Both the position numbers and the translations under genes were made by a program. Shown piece by piece: positions 16,739-23,777 of a stretch of DNA of 64,000 nt. The notes under the pieces are model-generated. The model was not told the DNA's origin, did not search any database, and saw only the letters and a list, made by a program, of their open reading frames with translations. Each line of letters begins with the position of its first letter. The first letter of the stretch is position 1. This DNA is from Hymenobacter jeollabukensis (lineage in GTDB: Bacteria > Bacteroidota > Bacteroidia > Cytophagales > Hymenobacteraceae): assembly GCF_005771675.1 (NCBI RefSeq), contig NZ_VAJM01000014.1, positions 124,001 to 188,000 of the forward strand. Direction: 5' to 3'.

Positions 16739-17050
16739 CCTGCCCCGGACCACGCGGGCTCACATATTCGGGGGATTTTGTTCTTTTCGGAGGTCATTCT
16801 GGCCAACACTAAAAGTCAGGAATACCGCGAAGATGACGGCCCGGCGCCCCACTTTCTGCCAGCTGCTTGCATATTACCAGGCTGGCCGTGCAACCTTCCA
16901 GACCGGCTTTTACTCCTGAAAGCAGCCGTGACGAACGGGCCGCAAGCTCGTTTCACTCCCTCGCTTTTAAAAGTCAGACAGAGCCAATCATTCGGGGTGC
17001 GCAAGTGCGGTTGATTTCCCAGCTTTGGAATACCAACTCGCCCCGCTGCC
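16739..17050. other. Non-coding gap before the AMP-ligase gene
   Basis: No protein-like frame is evident in these 312 bases. They are less GC-rich than the neighbours and contain two copies of AAAAGTCAG (16811-16819 and 16969-16977), 158 bp apart, on the plus strand. The gap probably holds the promoter of the ligase operon, but no convincing -7 box was identified near 17051. Confidence 0.4.
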
Positions 17051-18496
17051 ATGACCGCCCCCAATTTCTACCAACACGTCCACCGCACCCTCGGCCAGCA
17101 GGCCGACGCCGTGCTGCTGGAGTGGCCGGGCGCGGGGCCGCAGGGCCGCCCGGCCACCTACACCGGCCATGACCTGGCCGGCCGCATCGGGGCCTACCAG
17201 CAGTTGCTCGGGCAGCGCGGCGTGGTGGCCGGGCAGCCGGTGCTGCTGCTGCTGCCCGTGGGCACGGAGCTGATCTGCGGACTGCTGGCCGTGATGAGCC
17301 TGGGCGCCGTGCCGGTGCTGCCGCCCGCCGGCGTGTCGGCGCGGGGGCTGCTGGCCTTGCGGCGACACGCCGGCATTCGGGCGGCCCTGGCCCCGGCCCC
17401 GCTGGCCCGGCGCTTCGGCTGGCTGACGCGTGGCTTGGGCCTGCGCCTGCTGGGTGCTCCGGCTGCCGAGGCCAGCACCCAGCCGCTGGCGCCGCAGCCG
17501 GTAGCCGCCGAGTTGCCAGCGCTGGTATCGCACAGCTCGGGCTCGACGGGCCGGCCCAAGGCCATTCGGCGCAGCCACCGGGTGCTCACGGCCCAGCACG
17601 AGGTGCTCAAGCAAGTGTTTCCGCCCTGGCGCGGGCAGCGCGATTTTCCGCTGTTTCCGAATGTGCTGCTGCACAACCTGGCCGTGGGCGCCGTCACCGT
17701 ACTGCCCGATGTGCCCTGGGGCCGCCTGGCCGGTTTCGACGCGGCCCGCGTAGTGGCGCAGCTGCGCGACACGGCCGTTGAAACGCTGACCGGCAACGTG
17801 TTCTATTTCAGCCGCCTGCTGGCGCACCTGCGTCATCAGCCCGCCGCCCTGCCGGCCGTGCGCGCCGTGGGCGTGGGCGGCTCGCCGGTGCCCGAATGGC
17901 TGCTGCGAGGGCTGCAGGATCAGCTGCCGCAGGCCGCCGTGTATGGCATCTACGGCTCCTCCGAAGCCGAGCCCATTGCCGTGCGCCGCTACGACGCCGC
18001 CCGGCCCGCCAATCCGCGCCACGGCTACTGCGTGGGCCCGGTGGTGGCCGGCCTGGAGTGCCGCCTGCAGGGCAACGGCGCCAGCGTCGAGCTGCCCGAC
18101 GGGCGCCGCTTCGTGGTGGGCGAAATCACGGTGCAGGGCGCGCACGTAGCCGCCGAGCCCGGCGCCTGGCTGCGCACCGGCGACTTCGGCTACTTCGACG
18201 ACGCGCAGTGCCTGTGGCTGACCGGCCGGCAGGGCAACGAGACGGTGCACCGCGGCGTGCAGCACTACCAGATCGAGCACGTGCTCCAGCAGCTGCCGGG
18301 CGTGGAGCGCGCCGCCGCCCGCGCCACGGCCACCGGCTTTGCCGTGTACGTGCAGGGCCCGGCCGAGCTGGAAACGGTGCGGGCCGCGCTGGCGGCGCAG
18401 TTTCCGCCCGGTCTTTGCAAGCAGCTGCACCGCCGCCCCGCGCTGCCCGTCGACGGCCGCCACCATTCCAAAATCCTCTACGACCAACTGCGCTAA
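17051..18496 (+). CDS. AMP-forming acyl-CoA synthetase / acyl-AMP ligase
   Basis: 481 residues of the ANL superfamily. The P-loop motif SHSSGSTGRPKAI is at residues 160-172, the adenine motif YGIYGSSEAEP near 300, and the hinge region WLRTGDFGYFD near 376. The C-terminal catalytic Lys is in HHSKILYDQL at the end, so both adenylation and thioester chemistry look possible. The enzyme activates a carboxylic acid with ATP and passes it to CoA or a carrier protein. It is shorter than most acyl-CoA synthetases (about 540). The next gene starts 16 bp after its stop. The carrier-like protein upstream and BtaA-like enzyme downstream suggest a dedicated pathway; the substrate is unknown. Confidence 0.85.
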   Translation: MTAPNFYQHVHRTLGQQADAVLLEWPGAGPQGRPATYTGHDLAGRIGAYQQLLGQRGVVAGQPVLLLLPVGTELICGLLAVMSLGAVPVLPPAGVSARGLLALRRHAGIRAALAPAPLARRFGWLTRGLGLRLLGAPAAEASTQPLAPQPVAAELPALVSHSSGSTGRPKAIRRSHRVLTAQHEVLKQVFPPWRGQRDFPLFPNVLLHNLAVGAVTVLPDVPWGRLAGFDAARVVAQLRDTAVETLTGNVFYFSRLLAHLRHQPAALPAVRAVGVGGSPVPEWLLRGLQDQLPQAAVYGIYGSSEAEPIAVRRYDAARPANPRHGYCVGPVVAGLECRLQGNGASVELPDGRRFVVGEITVQGAHVAAEPGAWLRTGDFGYFDDAQCLWLTGRQGNETVHRGVQHYQIEHVLQQLPGVERAAARATATGFAVYVQGPAELETVRAALAAQFPPGLCKQLHRRPALPVDGRHHSKILYDQLR

Positions 18497-18512
18497 GCGC
18501 CCCTACGCCGTG

Positions 18513-19643
18513 ATGCATTCCGAATTCTATAACGTCGCCCTCGACCGCCTGCGCTACTCGCTGGTGTGGGAAAGCCGCCGCACCCTGGCCGCCGCGCTGG
18601 ACGTGCAGCCCGCCGACGAGCTGCTCGTCATCTGCTCGGCCGGCTGCAACGCCCTCAACGCCCTGCTGCTCGGCGCCCGCCGCGTCACGGCCATCGACCT
18701 GAACCCGGTGCAGCTGCACCTGCTGGAGCTGAAGCGCTACCTCATTCTGCACCACGAGCACCAGGTGCTGCGCGCCCTGCTCGGCCTCGACGGGCCGGCG
18801 GCCGTGCTGCCCACCTGGCAGCAGCTGGAGCCCGCGCTGCCCCCGGCGCTGCGGGCCTACTGGGCACCCTTCTTCGAAAGCCACCCCAGCGGCATCTTGC
18901 CGGCCGGCAAGCTGGAAAGCTACCTGCTGGGCTTTCTGCCCACGCTCAGCCCGGCCCTGCAGCAGCGCGTGCGCCGCCTGGTCGAGTTCGACGACGTGAC
19001 GGAGCAGTACCGCTGGTTTCGGGAGCAGCTGCACGGCACCGCGTTCGAGGCGCAGTTCGTGACGTATTTCGACGAGGCCAACCTCAGCCGCGGGCGCGAC
19101 CCGAAACTGTTCAAGTACGCTGCGGAATCGGGCGGGCGGGCGTTTTACCAGCGCCTCGCCGGGCAGCTCAGCACCGAGTTGGTGCGCGACAATTTCTTTT
19201 TCCGCTTCTTCTTTTTCGGCCCCGCAGGCCTGCCCGAAGCGGTGCTGCCGCCCTGCTACCAGGCCCGCCACCACGCCCGGCTGCGCGCCAGCCTCCACCG
19301 CCTGAGCACCGTGCAGGGCGAGGCCAGCGCCTACCTGCTCAGCGACGCCGGCCGGAGCATCAGCAAAGCCAGCCTCTCCAACATCTTCGAGTACGTGAGC
19401 CCCGCCGACTTCGCCCAGGTGCGCGCGGCCCTGCTGGCCCGCCCCGCCGCAGCCCCGCTGCGCGCCGTGTACTGGAACCTGCTGCAGGCCCAGGGCGACG
19501 CCCCCGAACCGGCCGACCACGCCCCTACCCCGACCCGCCCCCAGCTGCCCGGCAGCTGCTTCTACTTCCGCGACGTGCGCGTGCTCGACGCCGCGCCCGC
19601 GCCTTCCCTCCCGCTTTCTTCCCCATCCCAAGCGTATGCATAG
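18513..19643 (+). CDS. BtaA/DUF3419-type SAM 3-amino-3-carboxypropyl transferase
   Basis: 376 residues. The N-terminal SAM-binding Rossmann motif is LLVICSAGCNALNALLLGA (37-55) followed by TAIDLNPVQLHLLELK (59-74), as in the DUF3419 family whose founding member BtaA moves the 3-amino-3-carboxypropyl group of SAM onto diacylglycerol in betaine-lipid synthesis. The central helical region with a DEANLSRGRDPKLFKYA segment and the C-terminal ISKASLSNIFEYVSPADF block also fit. No BtaB N-methyltransferase is adjacent, so the product is probably not the betaine lipid DGTS; the acceptor could be the ligase product. The start ATG at 18513 follows the ligase by 16 bp. The gene overlaps the next by 8 bp. 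Confidence 0.82.
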   Translation: MHSEFYNVALDRLRYSLVWESRRTLAAALDVQPADELLVICSAGCNALNALLLGARRVTAIDLNPVQLHLLELKRYLILHHEHQVLRALLGLDGPAAVLPTWQQLEPALPPALRAYWAPFFESHPSGILPAGKLESYLLGFLPTLSPALQQRVRRLVEFDDVTEQYRWFREQLHGTAFEAQFVTYFDEANLSRGRDPKLFKYAAESGGRAFYQRLAGQLSTELVRDNFFFRFFFFGPAGLPEAVLPPCYQARHHARLRASLHRLSTVQGEASAYLLSDAGRSISKASLSNIFEYVSPADFAQVRAALLARPAAAPLRAVYWNLLQAQGDAPEPADHAPTPTRPQLPGSCFYFRDVRVLDAAPAPSLPLSSPSQAYA

Positions 19644-20835
19644 CCCCGCCTATTACTGCGCGCGCCCCTTCGTGGAAGGCCTGATGCGCGCCCACGCCCC
19701 GCAGCGCCAGCTGCGCGTGCTCGACGTGCAGCCCCTGCCCGTCGACAGCTCCGCCAGCATTCTGGCCGTGCTCACGGCCGGGCAAACCAGCCGGCCGGTG
19801 GGTCATTTCGGTTTGCAGGTCACCTTCGAAATGGATGGGCAGCCGGCCCGCACCGAGCGCATGGTGCTCAAGCTCAAGCCGCCCGGCCACGAGGTATCGG
19901 CCATGCTGGCGGGGCTGGCCCAGGCCTGCGAGGGCGAGCTGGCCCAGGCGTACCCGGCTTTTGCCACCCGCAGCGGCTTTCACCACACCCATCACCGCGA
20001 GCTGGCCCTCTACGCCCACCACGCCGACGCCGCGCTGATGCCGCGCATCTGGGGCCTGCACCAGGACGACGAAACCGCCGAGGTCTACGCCATTCTGATG
20101 GAATACCTGGGCGAGGAAGTGGAGCTGCTGAACACGGTGATGCAGCCTGAAACCTGGACCGACGCCCACCTGCGCGCCGCCCTCGATGAGCTGGCCGCCT
20201 GGCACGCCCGGCACCTGCTGCCCGCCGGCACCGACACCGCGCCCGTCACCTGGCCCGACCTGCCTTCCGCGGCCTACATGCAGCAGCTGACCCCGCTCTG
20301 GCAGGCCCTGCTCGCCAACGCCGCCCAGCACCACCCCGGCCTCTACGGCCCGGAGCGCGCCGAATTGCTGCGTGAGGCCATTGCCCGCATTCCGGAGTAT
20401 TGGGCCGAGCTGGCCGCCGCCCCGCGCACCCTGATTCACAACGACCTGAACCCGCGCAACACCTGCTTCCGCCGCGCCGACGGCCGCCTGCAGCTCTGCG
20501 CCTACGACTGGGAGCTGGCCACCTACCACGTGCCGCAGTACGACGTGGTGGAGCTGCTCAGCTTCGTGCTCGACGCGGACCGCTACCACCTGCGCCCGCA
20601 CTACCTGGAGTACTACCGCCAGCAGCTACACGCCCGCACCGGCCGCTTCGCCGATGCCGACGCCTTCCGCCGCGTAACCGGCCTCGCGGCTCTGGATTTT
20701 GGCCTGCACCGCCTGGGCATGTACCTGATGGCGCACACCGTGGGTCCCTACCCCTACCTGCCCCGCGTGGTCGACAGCTACTTCGACACGCTGGCGCAGC
20801 TGCAGCCCCTGCGCCCGGAGCCGGCCTACGCCTGA
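19636..20835 (+). CDS. APH/choline-kinase-fold phosphotransferase
   Basis: 399 residues. The kinase catalytic loop is HNDLNPRN at about residue 267 and the metal-binding Asp is in AYDWELATYHVPQYD near 289, as in aminoglycoside phosphotransferases, choline kinases and DUF1679/ecdysteroid-kinase-like proteins. The N-terminal lobe has MVLKLKPPG (ATP Lys) and a HHRELALYAHH helix. It should phosphorylate a small alcohol or amine. Translation overlaps DUF3419 by 8 bp, so the two products act together. No resistance gene context is seen, and a biosynthetic role is more likely than drug resistance. Confidence 0.82.
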   Translation: MHSPAYYCARPFVEGLMRAHAPQRQLRVLDVQPLPVDSSASILAVLTAGQTSRPVGHFGLQVTFEMDGQPARTERMVLKLKPPGHEVSAMLAGLAQACEGELAQAYPAFATRSGFHHTHHRELALYAHHADAALMPRIWGLHQDDETAEVYAILMEYLGEEVELLNTVMQPETWTDAHLRAALDELAAWHARHLLPAGTDTAPVTWPDLPSAAYMQQLTPLWQALLANAAQHHPGLYGPERAELLREAIARIPEYWAELAAAPRTLIHNDLNPRNTCFRRADGRLQLCAYDWELATYHVPQYDVVELLSFVLDADRYHLRPHYLEYYRQQLHARTGRFADADAFRRVTGLAALDFGLHRLGMYLMAHTVGPYPYLPRVVDSYFDTLAQLQPLRPEPAYA

Positions 20836-20860
20836 TTTTCGGCTTCCATTATGGCCCTAC

Positions 20861-20889
20861 GCCCCGTTCGCCTCACTGGCGGGCGGGGC
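20861..20889 (+). terminator. Hairpin after the kinase operon
   Basis: GCCCCGTTCGCC (20861-20872) pairs with GGCGGGCGGGGC (20878-20889) with two G-U pairs and a 5-nt loop. GCAACGGTTTT follows. It is probably the terminator of the operon ending at 20835, in front of the convergent LysR gene. Confidence 0.5.
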
Positions 20890-20958
20890 GCAACGGTTTT
20901 GCGGGGATTGGAGACGCTGGAAACGGTATGACGTTCGGGGCCATTTTCCAATAACCAC

Positions 20959-21861
20959 TTACACTGCCTGACGCGGTCCTGCTGCTTGGGCAGCCGCCAG
21001 CCGCGTGGCCTCGGCCCGCAGGTTTTCGACCACCACGGAGCGTTCATCCCGCCGCCAGGTCAGGTACACCGTCGAGTGGTGGGGCAGCGGCAGGTAGCGC
21101 AGACCGGGCGTCGGGCTGTCGGCGTAGGACATGGGCAGGACGGCTATGCCCAGTCCGGCCGCCACCAGGCTGAGAATGGTGGCGCCGAAATCGGAGGTGA
21201 TGGTGCGCCGGGGCTGGTAGCCGTAGCCCTCGAACATCTGGCGCAGGTGCTGGGCGTAGGCGCCTTCGTCGCTGAGCGAGGGCAGAATGAAACGCTCGTC
21301 GCGCAGGGCGGCCAGGGAGGTAAACGTATCGGGGCGCACGGGGTGCGCGGCGGGCACGGCCAGGGCCAGAGGCTCGTCGAAAATCGGCACCGACACCAGG
21401 GCGGGGTTGCGGGCGGGCTCGCGCCAGAAGCCCACGTCGAGTTGGTAGGTGAGCAGCTGCGCCTCCGAATCGGCGGCCCCGATTTCGCGCAGCTCCAGCT
21501 GCACCAGCGGGTAGCGCGCGGTGAAGCCGGCCAGCAGCCGCGGCAGCCAGGCATAGGCCACCGAGCCCACGTGGCCCAGCCGCAGGCTGCCCACTTCGCC
21601 CGCGCTGACCTGCCGGGCGTGGCGCTGCACGGCCTCCAGCTCGGTGAGCAGGCGCGTCCACTCGGTTTGCAGCAGCTCGCCGGCGGCCGTCAGGCGCACC
21701 GTGCGCTGCCGACGCTCCAACAGCGGAAAGCCCAGCTCCTGCTCCAGCCCCTGCACGTAGCGGCTGAGCGAGGACTGCGTGATACCGAGCTGCTCGGCCG
21801 TCTGCCAGAAGTGCAGCCGCTCGGCCAGCTGCAGAAAGTAGCGCATGTGGTGCAGGTTCAT
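20959..21861 (-). CDS. LysR family transcriptional regulator
   Basis: 300 residues from the ATG at 21861. The N-terminal winged helix is standard (MRYFLQLAERLHFWQTAEQL, then GITQSSLSRYVQGLEQELG and a RTVRLTAAGELL wing). The effector-binding domain spans about 90-290, with the hinge SLRLGHVGSVAYAWL. The in-frame extension to 21939 contains the palindromic boxes and lacks LysR character, so the shorter start is chosen. The gene is divergent from a GNAT gene. Two T-N11-A-type or related palindromes sit directly upstream, so autoregulation and control of the neighbour are likely. Confidence 0.88.
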   Translation of the reverse strand: MNLHHMRYFLQLAERLHFWQTAEQLGITQSSLSRYVQGLEQELGFPLLERRQRTVRLTAAGELLQTEWTRLLTELEAVQRHARQVSAGEVGSLRLGHVGSVAYAWLPRLLAGFTARYPLVQLELREIGAADSEAQLLTYQLDVGFWREPARNPALVSVPIFDEPLALAVPAAHPVRPDTFTSLAALRDERFILPSLSDEGAYAQHLRQMFEGYGYQPRRTITSDFGATILSLVAAGLGIAVLPMSYADSPTPGLRYLPLPHHSTVYLTWRRDERSVVVENLRAEATRLAAAQAAGPRQAV

Positions 21862-21863
21862 CG

Positions 21864-21878
21864 ATGCAATAACTGCAT
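21864..21878. promoter_or_regulatory. LysR-type box ATGCA-N5-TGCAT
   Basis: A perfect 15-bp palindrome, ATGCAATAACTGCAT, fits the T-N11-A rule of LysR boxes. It lies 2 bp upstream of the LysR start codon in the divergent region, where a bound dimer would block its own gene. Confidence 0.55.
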
Positions 21879-21886
21879 GAATAGCG

Positions 21887-21902
21887 GCAATATCAGCATT
21901 GC
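21887..21902. promoter_or_regulatory. Second palindrome GCAAT-N6-ATTGC
   Basis: GCAAT (21887-21891) and ATTGC (21898-21902) form a perfect inverted repeat with a 6-bp centre. It lies 8 bp from the first box, so the pair resembles the recognition and activation sites used by LysR tetramers. Confidence 0.45.
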
Positions 21903-22010
21903 GGTGCATCAAAGCCCGCCCTAGTTTTGCCCCGGTCACCCCTCAGTTGCCCGGCATCCTGCGCGGATTTTGCTAGGCCGCTGCGCAGATTTACCCCTAC
22001 TTTCCTCTCC

Positions 22011-22460
22011 ATGTTGCACCTTGTTCGTACCGACTCCGATAACCCCGATTTCCGCGCCCTGGTACGCCTGCTCGACCAGGACCTGCAGGTGCGCGACGGC
22101 GCCGAGCACTCGTTCTACGCCCAGTTCAACAAGGTCGACGCCATCCGGCACGTGGTGGTGGCCTACCTCCACGACGAGCCCGTGGGCTGCGGCGCCTTCA
22201 AGCCCTACGACGAGGCCTCGGTGGAAATCAAGCGCATGTTCGTGCAGCCCGCGCACCGGGGCCGTGGCGTGGCCCAGGCCGTGCTGATGGAACTGGAACG
22301 CTGGGCCCAGGAGCTGGGCTACGCCGGCTGTGTGCTCGAAACTGGCAAAAAGCAGCCCGAGGCCATTCGCCTCTACCAGAAAAGCGGCTACCAGCTCATC
22401 CCGAACTACGGCCAGTACATCGGCGTCGACAACAGCGTGTGCATGCAAAAGACCGTGTAG
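22011..22460 (+). CDS. GNAT family N-acetyltransferase
   Basis: 149 residues. The acetyl-CoA loop is VQPAHRGRGVAQAVLMELER (about residues 79-98), preceded by the strand SVEIKRMFV and followed by ETGKKQPEAIRLYQKSGY, all standard for GNAT enzymes acting on small molecules. The ATG at 22011 gives a normal length; the upstream open frame (from 21927) has no protein character. It is divergent from the LysR regulator and may be its target. A TACTTTCC box ends 5 nt before the ATG. The acceptor is unknown. Confidence 0.85.
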   Translation: MLHLVRTDSDNPDFRALVRLLDQDLQVRDGAEHSFYAQFNKVDAIRHVVVAYLHDEPVGCGAFKPYDEASVEIKRMFVQPAHRGRGVAQAVLMELERWAQELGYAGCVLETGKKQPEAIRLYQKSGYQLIPNYGQYIGVDNSVCMQKTV

Positions 22461-22520
22461 AGCGGCGGTCAACGCGTAGCGGCGGCGGTCGGCGTGTTCA
22501 AGACCAGTGGTTCTACGACT

Positions 22521-23636
22521 TTAGCTTCGCTGAGCTTCGGTTGGAATCGTAGGGCTGCTGGCACCTTGCAAATCCTGGCCGAACAGCGCGTAGTGGGCGG
22601 TTTCGGCGGGCAGGCCGTCGGTGAAGTGCAGGGAGAAGTTGCCGGTGCGCATCAGGCAGAAGATGACGTCGTCGTACCGCTCGCGGAAGTGCACCATGCC
22701 GTAGGCACCCAAGTACGACATCAGCCCGCGCTGGCGGTAGTCGGGGTGCACGCCCACGGTTTTGGCCAGCAGCTGCCGGCGCTGCAGCCGCGCGAAGTCG
22801 CGCTCGAACACCGGCGGGCGGCTATCGGGCAGGTGCAGCTCGGTGTAGTTGGGGTGGCAGAAGCTGAGCGCGGCCAGCGCGCCCGTGGCCTGGTCGCGGA
22901 AGAGCACCGAGGTATGCGGGCACAGCTTGGCGGCGTACTGCAGGTTGTAGAGCAGCCGGAACTGCTCCAGCGACACGGGCCGGTAGCCGGGGTTGGCCCC
23001 GAAAATAGCCTGCACCAGCTCGAAAATGGCCGCTTCGTGCTCCTGCCAGGTTTGCGCGTTGAGCGGAATGAAGTCGAAGGGAATCTGGGCCAGCTCGCGC
23101 AGCAGCATGTCCTTTTCGGTGAAGACGGCGGGCACGTCCTGGGGCCGGATGCGGCGGCTCTCGAAGGTGCTGACGGGCGCCAGGCCCAGGCCGGCCAGCA
23201 GCGTGGGGTAGTAGTCGGGGTTGATGGGCTCCCGATCGAACTGACCCCAGCTGGGCGCGGGCGGCAGCCGCAGCCGGTAGCGGTGGTAGGTGTTGAAATC
23301 CAGCGGCCCGACGAGTCGGCGCCGGCCGCGCTGCCGCGCATCGGCCTGCAGCGCTTCGAAGGCAGCTTGGTTGACGGCGGGGTCATTGGTGGTTTCCCAG
23401 AAGCCGAAAAAGGCTTCGTCTGACTCCTGCGGAAAGATACCAACTAGGCGGAGCGTGTCCTCATCAGTGTAGACAATCAGCTCGTTGCGCCCGGCTTCCT
23501 GGGCGAATAGCTGCTCGGTCAGCGCCCGGTCTTCGGTGGGGCGCATTGGCTGGTCGGCGTACACGCGGGCCGGCACTGCCCAGAATGCTTCGGGCAGCTG
23601 ATCGTGGTAAGGAAGGCGCAGAATGGGGCTAGTCAT
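22521..23636 (-). CDS. Two-domain GNAT-like protein
   Basis: 371 residues, about twice a GNAT domain. The N-terminal half has DTLRLVGIFPQ and a GRRRLVGPLDFNTYHRYRLR segment typical of GNAT-fold proteins without a clear CoA loop. The C-terminal half has AALSFCHPN, then LLAKTVGVHPDYRQRGLMSY, in which VHPDYRQRGL is the acetyl-CoA binding motif. The domain order resembles bacterial N-acyltransferase-superfamily proteins of unknown substrate. It lies downstream of the UbiA and PEP-synthase-like genes on the same strand, 141 bp away, so a shared pathway is possible. Confidence 0.7.
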   Translation of the reverse strand: MTSPILRLPYHDQLPEAFWAVPARVYADQPMRPTEDRALTEQLFAQEAGRNELIVYTDEDTLRLVGIFPQESDEAFFGFWETTNDPAVNQAAFEALQADARQRGRRRLVGPLDFNTYHRYRLRLPPAPSWGQFDREPINPDYYPTLLAGLGLAPVSTFESRRIRPQDVPAVFTEKDMLLRELAQIPFDFIPLNAQTWQEHEAAIFELVQAIFGANPGYRPVSLEQFRLLYNLQYAAKLCPHTSVLFRDQATGALAALSFCHPNYTELHLPDSRPPVFERDFARLQRRQLLAKTVGVHPDYRQRGLMSYLGAYGMVHFRERYDDVIFCLMRTGNFSLHFTDGLPAETAHYALFGQDLQGASSPTIPTEAQRS

Positions 23637-23777
23637 ATTGAGTTCAGGCGGGCGGCGGGGTCGAAGCCGGAATGTAGCGCGAACTTTAGCTACATCGACC
23701 TCGGGCTCAAGTCGTGTATCGTTGCGGGCTGGCGGCGGCCTTTGCCCCGAACTGGGCGCGGGAGCACATCGGCTTCG

